Of a stretch of 64,000 nt of DNA, positions 16,578-24,866 are shown one piece after another (the stretch's first letter is position 1; each line of letters starts with the position of its first letter). Under the pieces are notes generated by a model. That model was not told the origin of the DNA, made no database searches, and saw only the letters and a program-made list of their open reading frames with translations. Position numbers and translations under genes: made by a program. The stretch comes from JAKACA01 sp050744865 (GTDB lineage Bacteria > Actinomycetota > Acidimicrobiia > Acidimicrobiales > Bog-793). The stretch lies in assembly GCA_050744865.1 (NCBI GenBank), contig JBOGHW010000059.1, positions 1 to 64,000 on the forward strand. Reading direction: 5' to 3'.

Positions 16578-17633
16578 CTATTCGGCTGCTCGCAACTCGG
16601 CGGGGCGGCGGCGGCGCCAAGCCTGGCCGAGCGCCGGCGGCTCCCACCCGGCGTCGGCCCGGTTGGTGTTCTTGCCCGGAGGCGCGAGAGCGTCGATGCG
16701 GTCCAGGATGTCGTCGCCGAGCGTCACGCCGGCCCCCGCCAACAGATCGTCGAGTTGCTCCATCGTCCGTGGCCCGATGATCGCCGAGGTGACGCCGGGG
16801 TGGGCGATCGCAAAAGCGATGGCCATGTGGGTGAGCGAGGTGCCCGCATCGGCGGCGATCGCCTCGAGTCCCTCTACGAGGTCGAGCTTGCGCTGGTTGG
16901 CGGGCAACGCCGGGTCGAAACGCCCTGGCAGCCGCGACGCCCGTCCCTTCGTCATGTCGATGTCGACCCCTCTCCGGTAGCGCCCGGTGAGCCACCCGCC
17001 GCCAAGCGGGCTCCACACGATCACGCCCATCCCGTAGCGCTCACACGTCGGCAGCACGCCCGCCTCGATGCCCCGGGTGAAGATCGAGTACGGAGGCTGC
17101 TCGCACCTGAAGCGCTCGTAGCCACGCCGCTCGGCTGCCCACTGCGCCTCGACGATCTGCTCGGGAGGGAACGTCGAGGAGCCGATGGCGCGAACCTTCC
17201 CTGAACGCACCAGGTCTGTGAGTGCTGACAGCGTTTCTTCGATGTCCGTGGCGGCGTCGGGGCGGTGGATCTGGTAGAGGTCGATGTGATCGGTCCCGAG
17301 GCGCCTGAGGGAGTTCTCGACCTCCTCGATGATCCAGCGGCGGGAGTTGCCCTGCCGGTTCGGGTCCTTGCCGTCGCCCATCGTGGCGTGGACCTTGGTG
17401 GCCAGCACAACCGAGTCTCGCCTGCCCTTGAGGGCCTTTCCGACGATCTCCTCGGACTCGCCCTGCGAGTAGACGTCGGCCGTGTCGACGAAGTTGATGC
17501 CGGCGTCGAGGGCGCGGTGGATGATCCGCACGCACTCGTCGTGATCGGAGTTCGCCCACCCCCCGAACATCATTGCCCCCAAGCAGTAGGGGCTGACCTG
17601 GATTCCGGTACTTCCAAGGGTCCGATAGCGCAT
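16578..17633 (-). CDS. Aldo/keto reductase
   Basis: A 351-residue NADPH-dependent TIM-barrel oxidoreductase that reduces aldehydes or ketones. It starts MRYRTLGSTGIQVSP; the catalytic Asp/Tyr are in FVDTADVYSQGESEEIVG, the Lys in VVLATKV, and the His in YQIHRPD. The C-terminal cofactor-binding part reads TSAIIGPRTMEQLDD. Length fits AKR subfamilies 11-12. Start ATG 17633 is supported by AGGTGG five bases upstream; a GTG nine bases earlier is less likely. It is a single gene with no obvious partner. Confidence 0.92.
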   Translation of the reverse strand: MRYRTLGSTGIQVSPYCLGAMMFGGWANSDHDECVRIIHRALDAGINFVDTADVYSQGESEEIVGKALKGRRDSVVLATKVHATMGDGKDPNRQGNSRRWIIEEVENSLRRLGTDHIDLYQIHRPDAATDIEETLSALTDLVRSGKVRAIGSSTFPPEQIVEAQWAAERRGYERFRCEQPPYSIFTRGIEAGVLPTCERYGMGVIVWSPLGGGWLTGRYRRGVDIDMTKGRASRLPGRFDPALPANQRKLDLVEGLEAIAADAGTSLTHMAIAFAIAHPGVTSAIIGPRTMEQLDDLLAGAGVTLGDDILDRIDALAPPGKNTNRADAGWEPPALGQAWRRRRPAELRAAE

Positions 17634-17741
17634 AGCTGCCACCTTAGGGATCTCGCGGCGGCACAGTTCAGTCCGGGCGGCCGTCCGGAGATTTACTCTG
17701 GCGGCCGAGGCCCTCCTATGACCGGTCAGGACGTGCGATGG

Positions 17742-17777
17742 TCAGAGTTAGGTACGGTATACCGACCGTAAGTCTGA
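17742..17777. repeat. Compound inverted repeat
   Basis: TCAGA (17742-17746) and TCTGA (17773-17777) flank TACGGT (17753-17758) and ACCGTA (17765-17770), with the palindrome GGTATACC at 17756-17763. It lies between a 76-residue ORF and the aldo/keto reductase, both on the minus strand, and could be an operator or weak terminator. Confidence 0.45.
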
Positions 17778-17806
17778 CAAAGGCAGCTCGACCACCTGTG
17801 GCTGGC

Positions 17807-18037
17807 CTACTCGGGTGCCCCGACCACCGACACCCAGCCACCCGGCATGCGGGACACACCGTCAGCAAGCACGATATGGACCTTTGAATGCTGGGGATGA
17901 GTGGCCGGAGGCCGGGGCGTGTCGTGCCCCGTCGTCGCCAGGGCGCCAGCGAGAGCGCCTAGGAGGAGTGACGCCACCAGCACGAGCGGGCGAAGCGAGG
18001 GGCGCGCCACAGACGATGCCTTTTGGACATCCACCAC
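17807..18037 (-). CDS. Small exported or membrane-anchored hypothetical protein
   Basis: A 76-residue protein with a short N-terminal basic region, one hydrophobic segment (LVLVASLLLGALAGALA, about residues 18-34) and a polar His/Pro-rich tail ending VVGAPE. This is either a signal peptide or a single transmembrane anchor. It starts at GTG 18037 or the adjacent GTG 18034, four bases after GGGGGAGGTG, a strong Shine-Dalgarno. High third-position GC supports coding. Family not recognised. Confidence 0.6.
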   Translation of the reverse strand: MVDVQKASSVARPSLRPLVLVASLLLGALAGALATTGHDTPRPPATHPQHSKVHIVLADGVSRMPGGWVSVVGAPE

Positions 18038-18182
18038 GATGCACCTCCCCCTTCAGCCCTGACCGGTTCGGTGGGCCCCGCTGAGCGGGAGAACCGGACC
18101 CTTGCCAATACAGACGCACGAGCGCCAGGAAAAGTTGCAACAAAATTGGAGACTCTCCGAGCGCTGCACGGAACCTCGGCCG

Positions 18183-18533
18183 CTACCGGACCTTCGGGAC
18201 GTATCCTCCCCGACCGAGAGCGGTGCTCTCGAAGATGTCCATCGAGTCGTCGACATCGCCTCTGACCTCGGTCACCCACTCGAGGCGCTGCTTCAGCAGG
18301 CGCTCAACGCCACCCTTAAGGGTGAGGCTGGAGATGGCGCAGGATCCGCAGGCACCCTGCAGCTCGACGGAGACCACGCCGGCTTCGAAGTCCACCGAGG
18401 TCACGACCAGGTCGCCACCATCAGCCTGCACGGCCGGGCGCATCAGGTCCATCAGCTCGTCAAGGCCGGCCTGTCGCCGGGCCCGCTCTTCGTCGTCTAA
18501 CACCTGGGCCTGCTGGTCGTCTGTCGCCGGCAC
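18183..18533 (-). CDS. NifU C-terminal (NfuA-like) Fe-S scaffold protein
   Basis: A 116-residue protein carrying the NifU C-terminal domain. The cluster ligands are Cys62 and Cys65 in GACGSC, followed by the typical AISSLTLKGGVERLLK segment. The family binds a [4Fe-4S] cluster at a dimer interface and delivers it to target proteins. The first 25 residues are a charged extension. It starts at GTG 18533 after a GGAGAGG purine run. No other Fe-S assembly genes are adjacent; the sufDC genes are at 61,207-63,586. Confidence 0.9.
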   Translation of the reverse strand: MPATDDQQAQVLDDEERARRQAGLDELMDLMRPAVQADGGDLVVTSVDFEAGVVSVELQGACGSCAISSLTLKGGVERLLKQRLEWVTEVRGDVDDSMDIFESTALGRGGYVPKVR

Positions 18534-18599
18534 GTACTTGCCATCCTCTCCTCGCGCCCTGCTCCTCTCACAATGTTACGGGCGGTGAGCTCTCGGCCA

Positions 18600-18605
18600 T
18601 ACAGT
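18600..18605 (+). promoter_or_regulatory. -10 element for the nucleotidyltransferase gene
   Basis: TACAGT eight bases before GTG 18614, without a Shine-Dalgarno; suggests leaderless translation. Confidence 0.4.
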
Positions 18606-18613
18606 GGCAAGCC

Positions 18614-19456
18614 GTGTACCTAGTCGTGATGGCAGCTGGCCACGGGCGCCGCTTCGGCGGCCTGAAGCAACTCGCTCCCGTTGGCCCCAACGGAGAAGCC
18701 GTGATGGACTACACCGCCCGCGACGCCCTCGACGCCGGCTTCGAGCAGGTCATCCTCATCGTCCGTGATGACGTGAGAGACGAACTGCTGGACCACATAG
18801 CCCAGCACTGGCCGCACAAGCTGGACGTCATCCCTGTGATACAGGGGCCGGTGGCCGGCACGGCGCAGGCGGTGGCATCGGCGGCACCCTACGTAGACGG
18901 GACCTTCGGGATAGCCAACGCCGACGACCTCTACGGGGCGCAGGCGCTAGAGACGCTGGCCAAGGCGTTGAACGGGCTGGGGCCGGACGAGCACCTCATC
19001 GTCGGGTACCACCTCGCAAACACTGTGCTCACGCAAGCAACGGTGACCCGCGGCGTCTGCCAGACGGACGGCGATGGTTACCTGGAGGTCGTCCGAGAGC
19101 TTTGCGTGACCCGGCAGCAGGGTGGCGAGGGCTTTACCGGCGTGCCGGTCCTGGCCGCCGGTGACGAGCCCCCCATGAGCCTGACCGGGCAGGAGGTGGT
19201 GTCGATGAACCTGTGGGGCTTCTCGCAGGGAATATTCGACGATTTGGAGAGGGCGCTGATGCGCTTCGACCCCGATACCGCCCCTCACGCCGAAGGCAAG
19301 CCGCCCGAGCTGCTGCTGCCTGACGTGGTCGCCAGCATCGTCACGGCGGGCCTGTCACGCGTCCGCGTCGTCACGACGACCGACCGCTGCATCGGTCTCA
19401 CCCATCCCGACGACGTGCCGCTCGTTCGGTCGGTGGTAGCCGATCTGCGAGGCTGA
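18614..19456 (+). CDS. Nucleotidyltransferase-like (NTP_transferase) protein
   Basis: A 280-residue GT-A fold protein. It opens MYLVVMAAGHGRRFGGLKQL, the nucleotide-binding loop of sugar-phosphate nucleotidyltransferases; Lys18 is the likely conserved lysine. The metal-binding acidic pair is in IANADDLYG (about residues 97-105). It probably joins an NTP and a phosphorylated sugar or alcohol. Similarity to MobA- or GlmU-type enzymes does not fix the substrate. The start is a leaderless GTG at 18614, divergent from the NfuA-like gene. Confidence 0.8.
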   Translation: MYLVVMAAGHGRRFGGLKQLAPVGPNGEAVMDYTARDALDAGFEQVILIVRDDVRDELLDHIAQHWPHKLDVIPVIQGPVAGTAQAVASAAPYVDGTFGIANADDLYGAQALETLAKALNGLGPDEHLIVGYHLANTVLTQATVTRGVCQTDGDGYLEVVRELCVTRQQGGEGFTGVPVLAAGDEPPMSLTGQEVVSMNLWGFSQGIFDDLERALMRFDPDTAPHAEGKPPELLLPDVVASIVTAGLSRVRVVTTTDRCIGLTHPDDVPLVRSVVADLRG

Positions 19457-19527
19457 GCGGCACCCAACAGAAAGCGGCCCGGCGGCAACGCCAGCGGGCG
19501 GCTCGGTGGCGCCGAGGAGCCAGAGGC

Positions 19528-20649
19528 TCAGTCCTCCAGGAACCTACCCAGCCGCTCGGACGCCTCGCCGAGGCCCTCCAGCAGCTCGTACATCACCTGC
19601 TTGACAGGCCGGACGCTGTTCATGCGCGAGACGATCTGGCCAACGGGTATGCCCTGCAGCTCCTTCACGTCCGAGCGGGCGATGCGGCGCTGGGCCTCGG
19701 CCGTCAGCATGTACTGGAGCGGCATCGGCAGCGTGCCGGGCGACTCCGGCGCCTCCCAGGCAGCCGTCCATCCGGTACGCAGCTGGCGGGCGGGCTTGCC
19801 CGTCAAGGCACGCGACCGGGCGGTGTCCCGCGAGCCGGCAGCCAGGAGCTTCTCGACGAGGAAGGGCGGCATGTCGCTCTCGGCCGTCGTGAGCCAGACA
19901 GAGCCCATCCAGACGCCCTCGGCGCCGAGCGCCAGAGCGGCCGCGATCTGCCGCCCCGTCCCGATCCCGCCGGCGGCCAGTACCGGTACCGGTGCCACGG
20001 CGTCCACGACGTCGGGCACGAGCACCATGCTCGTGATCTCCCCTGTGTGCCCACCAGCCTCGTAGCCGGAGGCCACGATGATGTCAACGCCGTTTCGCAC
20101 CTGGCTTTCGGCCTGCGAAACGCTCCCCACCAGTGCCGCCACCTGCACGCCGTGGTCGTGGGCGAGCTCCACGACGTCGGGTGGCGGCGGGCCGAGAGCG
20201 TTGGCCAGCAGCTTGATCGGGTGGGATAGCGCGATGTCGACGAGCGGGCGGGCGCCCTCGTGTGTCCAGCCGAGAAGGCGGTTCACGCCCTCGTCGGGCG
20301 GCAGCTCCGGCACGCCGTAGCGTTCGAGCACTTCCTCTACGTACTGGCGGTGGCCAGCCGGGATGTAGCCGTCGAGGATGGCCGACAGCTCGGAGTTCGA
20401 GGCTCCTGCCGGCAGGTCCCCGGCTCCGGCGTAGGAGGCAGGCATCACCACATCGACTCCGTAAGGCTTGCCGCCGACGTGGTCGTCGATCCAGTCGAGC
20501 TCGACCGCCAGCTGCTCGGGAGTAAAGGCAAGCGCCCCCAGCACGCCGAAGCCACCCGCGTTCGTAACTGCGGCCACGACGTCCCGGCAGTGCGAGAAGG
20601 CGAAGATCGGGTACTCCATACCGAGCCGGTCAGTGAGGCTGCTCCTCAT
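19528..20649 (-). CDS. Nitronate monooxygenase/2-nitropropane dioxygenase-like flavoprotein
   Basis: A 373-residue FMN-dependent TIM-barrel protein. The N-terminal TDRLGMEYPIFAF and GGFGVLGALAFTPEQL are the usual FMN-site segments; IIVASGYEAGGHTGE (about 186-200) carries the His of this family, followed by VPVLAAGGIGTGRQIAAALALGA for phosphate binding. The family oxidises nitronates or acts as an NAD(P)H-dependent flavin oxidoreductase/enoyl reductase. Its start ATG overlaps the stop of the acyl-CoA synthetase gene (ATGA), so it is translationally coupled and probably acts on an acyl-CoA-related substrate. Confidence 0.88.
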   Translation of the reverse strand: MRSSLTDRLGMEYPIFAFSHCRDVVAAVTNAGGFGVLGALAFTPEQLAVELDWIDDHVGGKPYGVDVVMPASYAGAGDLPAGASNSELSAILDGYIPAGHRQYVEEVLERYGVPELPPDEGVNRLLGWTHEGARPLVDIALSHPIKLLANALGPPPPDVVELAHDHGVQVAALVGSVSQAESQVRNGVDIIVASGYEAGGHTGEITSMVLVPDVVDAVAPVPVLAAGGIGTGRQIAAALALGAEGVWMGSVWLTTAESDMPPFLVEKLLAAGSRDTARSRALTGKPARQLRTGWTAAWEAPESPGTLPMPLQYMLTAEAQRRIARSDVKELQGIPVGQIVSRMNSVRPVKQVMYELLEGLGEASERLGRFLED

Positions 20650-22541
20650 GACTCCTCCGCCCCGGTTGGCACGGTCGGGCTGTACTCCGCTGATCGCCCA
20701 GGGCTGCTAGCGCCGGCTAGCCCGGCGGCGGTCTGCGGTGGGCTGCTGGCGCCGGCTGGCCCGGCTGGCCCGGCTGGCCCAGCGGCGGGAGGCGGCGGGC
20801 TGGCCCCGAGGGCAACCTCGAGTGCCCATCTGTAGTCCGGCTTGCCCGCCGGCGACCGGACGAGCTTGTCCACGACATGCAGCTCTCGGGGCACTTTGTA
20901 GCCGGCGATCCGTGATCGGCAGTGCTCCTGCAGCGACTCCAGCTGCGGCGCCGCGCCTGGACGGGGCTCGACTACGGCCGAGACCCGCTGCCCCCAGCGC
21001 TCGTCCGGCACGCCGACAATGGTGGCGTCGTACACGTCGGGATGCGCCTTCACGGCCGCTTCGACCTCCTCGGGAAACACCTTCTCGCCGCCCGTATTGA
21101 TCGACACCGATCCCCGCCCGAGGAGCGAGATCCGGCCGTCGCCCTCGAGCATGGCGAGGTCACCGGTCACGACGTAGCGGACGTCCTCGACCTCGATGAA
21201 CACCTCGGCGGTCTTGACAGGATCCTTGTAGTAGCCGATCGGTATGTTGCCGGACCTGGCGAGACGTCCGATCTCGCCCGTGCCCGGCGGGAGCGGGCGG
21301 AGCTCGGAGTCCAGCACGACCGAGTCGGTGACCGCCTGCACCGTTGGCCCGCCCCGCATCGCCGTCTCGCCGGGCTTCAGGATCACGACGCCGTTGGCGC
21401 CACCCTCTGAAGACCCGATGGCGTCTGTCATTATCAGGTTCGGGAAGTGGCCGAAGAATGCCTCTTTGACATCGGGCGAGAACACTGCTGCCGTCGACGA
21501 GAGGCTGATCAACTGCGAGGTGTCGTAGGACTGGCCGGTTGCGGCCTGCCTCTCGTACTCCTCGACGAGTGGGCGCGCCATGGCGTCGCCTGTCATCATC
21601 AACGAGTTCACACCCAGCTCCCCCACGAGGCGCCATACGTCGGCAGGGTGGAACTTGTCGACCAGCACCACGCGGTTGCCCTGGAAACTCTGCCCCATGA
21701 CGCCCCACTGCGTGGCGCCGTGCATGAGGGGCGCTATCGGGAAGAACGTGATCTGGAAGTTGGCAGCAACCCCCTTTTCAGCCAAGCCTTGCGGCGTCCG
21801 GATCTGGACGTTCGTCAGTGGGTCGATGCCACCGCCCAGGGCGAACAGGACGTCCTCGTGGCGCCAAACGACACCCTTGGGAAGCCCCGTCGTACCGCCT
21901 GTGAACAGGATGTAGCGGTCATCGCCAGAGCGCGGGCCGAAGTCGCGCTCGGGCGACTGCGCCGCCAGTGCCGTCTCGTACTGCTCTACTGTCACGTCGC
22001 CGAAGCCAAGCTCGCGGTTCGTGCCGGCACCCGAACCGGGGTCGCCGCCCGACTCGGCACCCGAACCGGGGTGGCCACCCGACTCGACGCCCGAGCCGCA
22101 TCCCGCATCGGCGCCCTCGGCCGTGCCGTCGTCGATGACGAGCACGTGATGCATCATGGGCAGCGAGCCGGCACAGGATGCCACGGCCTTGGCGAACTGG
22201 CGATCGACCACCATGGCCACCACGTCGGACGAGGCGAAAAGGTAGCGAAGCTCCTCTTCGACGTAGCGGTAGTTGATGTTGATCCACACCGCTCGCAGCT
22301 TGAAGACTGCCCAGAGAGTCTCGACCCACTCGGTTCGGTTGTAGCCGTAGATGCCTACATGGTCACCGGGGCCGACGCCGCGGGCCGCAAGGTGGTGCGC
22401 CAGGCGGTTGGCGCGGTTGTCCATCTCGGCGTAGGTGCGGCGCTGCCCGCCGGCCACGAGGTACTCGCGCTCGGCAAAGACGTCGGCGGCGTGCTCGAAG
22501 AGGTCTGCCAGGTTGTACTCCACCGGCGATAAGTAGAACAT
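20646..22541 (-). CDS. Acyl-CoA synthetase (AMP-forming)
   Basis: A 631-residue ANL superfamily ligase that activates a carboxylic acid as acyl-AMP and transfers it to CoA. The P-loop is LFTGGTTGLPKGVVWRH; the C-terminal domain ends with GYKVPRELHVVDKLVRSPAGK, whose last Lys is catalytic. Two low-complexity parts are unusual: a Gly/Ser/Glu-rich insert from a 30-bp tandem repeat (22026-22085) and a C-terminal Pro/Ala/Gly tail of about 50 residues. The start ATG 22541 gives MFYLSPVEYNLADLF, the usual family start; it lies within the palindrome 22535-22546. It is operonic with the downstream flavoprotein. Confidence 0.9.
   Translation of the reverse strand: MFYLSPVEYNLADLFEHAADVFAEREYLVAGGQRRTYAEMDNRANRLAHHLAARGVGPGDHVGIYGYNRTEWVETLWAVFKLRAVWININYRYVEEELRYLFASSDVVAMVVDRQFAKAVASCAGSLPMMHHVLVIDDGTAEGADAGCGSGVESGGHPGSGAESGGDPGSGAGTNRELGFGDVTVEQYETALAAQSPERDFGPRSGDDRYILFTGGTTGLPKGVVWRHEDVLFALGGGIDPLTNVQIRTPQGLAEKGVAANFQITFFPIAPLMHGATQWGVMGQSFQGNRVVLVDKFHPADVWRLVGELGVNSLMMTGDAMARPLVEEYERQAATGQSYDTSQLISLSSTAAVFSPDVKEAFFGHFPNLIMTDAIGSSEGGANGVVILKPGETAMRGGPTVQAVTDSVVLDSELRPLPPGTGEIGRLARSGNIPIGYYKDPVKTAEVFIEVEDVRYVVTGDLAMLEGDGRISLLGRGSVSINTGGEKVFPEEVEAAVKAHPDVYDATIVGVPDERWGQRVSAVVEPRPGAAPQLESLQEHCRSRIAGYKVPRELHVVDKLVRSPAGKPDYRWALEVALGASPPPPAAGPAGPAGPAGASSPPQTAAGLAGASSPGRSAEYSPTVPTGAEES
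22026..22085. repeat. 30-bp tandem duplication (2 copies plus a decayed third)
   Basis: Two 30-bp copies (22026-22055, 22056-22085) inside the acyl-CoA synthetase gene, in frame; bases after 22086 look like the start of a degenerate third copy. Confidence 0.85.
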
Positions 22542-22546
22542 GTTCT
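22535..22546. promoter_or_regulatory. Perfect 12-bp palindrome at the acyl-CoA synthetase start
   Basis: AGAACATGTTCT covers the ATG of the minus-strand acyl-CoA synthetase and lies 69 bases before the divergent gene start at 22615. It is placed where a repressor could control both directions. The GAAC half-sites are two bases apart, not the four of a LexA box. Confidence 0.45.
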
Positions 22547-22614
22547 CGTTATTGGCGGCAAGAATGTCTGACCGACAGGCTCCCCAAGAGGCCATCGCGA
22601 CGGAAGGGAACAAG

Positions 22615-23730
22615 ATGCCGGTACCACTCGACGAGTACCCGCTCCACCAGGTCCCCCTCTCCATGCAGTACGCGGCCACGAGCGACCGCAACTGCTACGA
22701 CCGTTGCTACGTCAATGCTCAAGACAGGACGGGCAGGCTGTTCGTGGTGACCGGGCTCGGCGTCTACCCGAACCTCGGGGTGACCGACGCCTACCTGACG
22801 ATCATGCGCGACGGCCACCAGTCGACGCTCAGACTGTCCGACGCCCTCGGGCCGGACCGCATGAACCAGGCCGTCGGCCCTTACCGGATCGAGGTCCTCG
22901 AACCTTTGCGGCAGTTGCGCCTCATTTGCGAGCCAGGCGCACATGGCATCGGTGCTGACATAACTTGGACGGGTTCGTTCCCCGTGCTCGATGAGCCGCT
23001 TCACACCGTGCGCTCGGGAGGGCGTGTCATCGTCGACGGAGCCAGGTTCGCTCAAGTCGGAACCGTTGGCGGCATTGTCCACCTGGACGGAGCGGACCTG
23101 GCACTCGACCCCGCCGTCGCAGTCGGGACCCGCGACAGGTCGTGGGGGATCCGTCCCGTCGGCGGGCCGGAGCCGGCAGGACGGGGGACATCCGAACCGA
23201 TGGAGGGGTTCGGGTTCTGGTGGGTTTACGCGCCGCTTCGTTTCGAGGAGTTCGCAATCGTCCTCATCGCCCAGGAGGACGGCGCCGGCACCCGCACGAC
23301 CGCCGAGGCGACGCGGGTCTGGCCCGAGTCGTCGGGTCGGGTGCCAGAACAGCTCGGCTGGGCCGACTTCGCCATCCGCTACCAGCCGGGTAGCCGCATG
23401 CCGGCCGGTGCGACAGTCACCATCTCCAAGCGGGGGGCTCCCCTCGTCATCGAGATCGACACACTGGGCCATGTCTTGCTGAACGCCGGCCCGGGGTACC
23501 CGGGCGACCCCGACTGGTCGCACGGCCAGTGGCTCGGCCGCGGCTTTGCCGGCCGGGTCGACGTCGATCTAGGCGACCCGGCGCTGGCCGGGCAACGGGC
23601 CGTCGGCGTTGTGGACCATGTCTGCCGAGCGACTTGCCAAGGCCAGACCGGATTCGGTTTGTTCGAGCACGCCACCTTCGGTGCCCACCTTCCCTCAGGC
23701 TTCGCTGATTGGGACAGCGTGGCGCCATGA
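22615..23730 (+). CDS. Conserved hypothetical protein, partner of a phosphotransferase
   Basis: A 371-residue beta-rich soluble protein starting MPVPLDEYPLHQVPLSM. The segment DRCYVNAQDRTGRLFVVTG and the following YPNLGVTDAY are familiar from a widespread actinobacterial hypothetical family, often linked with acyl-CoA and phosphotransferase genes; the two halves may be lipocalin- or tocopherol-cyclase-like (uncertain). The start ATG 22615 follows GGAAGGGA. Its stop overlaps the next gene's start as ATGA. Function unknown; context suggests lipid or steroid metabolism. Confidence 0.8.
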   Translation: MPVPLDEYPLHQVPLSMQYAATSDRNCYDRCYVNAQDRTGRLFVVTGLGVYPNLGVTDAYLTIMRDGHQSTLRLSDALGPDRMNQAVGPYRIEVLEPLRQLRLICEPGAHGIGADITWTGSFPVLDEPLHTVRSGGRVIVDGARFAQVGTVGGIVHLDGADLALDPAVAVGTRDRSWGIRPVGGPEPAGRGTSEPMEGFGFWWVYAPLRFEEFAIVLIAQEDGAGTRTTAEATRVWPESSGRVPEQLGWADFAIRYQPGSRMPAGATVTISKRGAPLVIEIDTLGHVLLNAGPGYPGDPDWSHGQWLGRGFAGRVDVDLGDPALAGQRAVGVVDHVCRATCQGQTGFGLFEHATFGAHLPSGFADWDSVAP

Positions 23731-24866
23731 CCTCGGGCGGACCGGAGGGCGAGAGCCGCACCACACATGGGCTGCAGTCGTCGACTCGCGACCCTGAGGA
23801 GCTGCGCCAGGCACTCGAGACATGGTTCCGCTCGGACGACCCGACCGCCCGCGTCACCTCGCTCGAAGTGCCCGAGCACACAGGGATGTCGAGCCTCTCG
23901 GTGATGCTCGACCTCGCCGGTGACTCCCTCCCCCGCCCGGAGCGGCTCGTAGCGCGCCTGGCGCCGGACACCGAGGCCGTGCCGGTGTTCCCTTCCTACG
24001 ACCTCGAGGCGCAGTACCTCGTGCTCGAGCATCTCGGCCGCAGCTCGGCGGTGCCGGTGCCCCGCCTGCGCAAGCTGGAGCTGGACCCCAGGCATGCCGG
24101 CGCGCCCTTCTTCGTCATGGACCGCGTCGAAGGGCTGATACCGCCCGACGTAATGCCATACGTGTTCGGCTCCTGGCTCAGCGAGGCGAGCCGCCCCGAC
24201 CAGCGCCGCCTGCAGGACGGCGCCCTGCAAGCGCTGGCGGCAGTGCACTCGGTCCCTCTAACCGCTGGTTTGGCGTCTCGCCTTGCCTTCGAACAGCCGG
24301 GGGCCACCGCCCTCCATCGGCACGTCGCCTCGCAGCGTGCCTACTACGAGTGGTGCGCCTCGGATGGGGTGAGGGCATCGGTGCTGGAGGATTGTTTCGG
24401 ATGGTTGGAGGACAACTGGCCGGCGCCAGAAGCCGAGGCAACGCTCAGCTGGGGCGACGCCCGCATCGGCAACATGGTCTTTCGCGACTTCCAGCCGGTC
24501 GCCCTCCTCGACTGGGAGATGGCAGGCTTGGCTCCCCCGCAGGTGGACCTCGGCTGGATGGTCTACCTGCACCGCTGGTTCGATGACCTGGCCGTGACGT
24601 TCGGGATCGAGCCGATGAGCCACTTCATGCGCCTAGACGACGCCGTGGCCACCTATGAGGCAGCCAGCGGCGAGACGGTCGGCGACATGGTCTGGTACCT
24701 CTTCTACGCAGCGCTGCGGCAAGGCATCGTGATGTTCCGCATCGCCCGGCGCCCGATCGCCTTCGGCCAGGCCGCCATGCCCGACGATCCGAACGACCTC
24801 GTCATGCACCGGGCGACGCTGGAGGCGATGCTAAGCGGGGAGTACTGGGCGAGCTTCGGGTTGTGA
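23727..24866 (+). CDS. APH-family phosphotransferase
   Basis: A 379-residue kinase-like protein of the aminoglycoside phosphotransferase/choline kinase superfamily. The catalytic loop is LSWGDARIGNMVF, with Asp and Asn in the Brenner arrangement but Trp instead of the usual His, and the metal-binding motif is LLDWEMAG. It resembles the ACAD10/11-type APH domain group that phosphorylates hydroxyacyl-CoAs, consistent with the nearby acyl-CoA synthetase and dehydrogenases (inference). Start ATG 23727 forms ATGA with the preceding stop. Its last 65 bases overlap the convergent phosphatase gene. Confidence 0.87.
   Translation: MTSGGPEGESRTTHGLQSSTRDPEELRQALETWFRSDDPTARVTSLEVPEHTGMSSLSVMLDLAGDSLPRPERLVARLAPDTEAVPVFPSYDLEAQYLVLEHLGRSSAVPVPRLRKLELDPRHAGAPFFVMDRVEGLIPPDVMPYVFGSWLSEASRPDQRRLQDGALQALAAVHSVPLTAGLASRLAFEQPGATALHRHVASQRAYYEWCASDGVRASVLEDCFGWLEDNWPAPEAEATLSWGDARIGNMVFRDFQPVALLDWEMAGLAPPQVDLGWMVYLHRWFDDLAVTFGIEPMSHFMRLDDAVATYEAASGETVGDMVWYLFYAALRQGIVMFRIARRPIAFGQAAMPDDPNDLVMHRATLEAMLSGEYWASFGL

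Noticed and set aside
22535..22546. Possible LexA/SOS box
   Set aside because: Half-sites GAAC/GTTC are two bases apart, not four, so it does not fit the actinobacterial LexA consensus.
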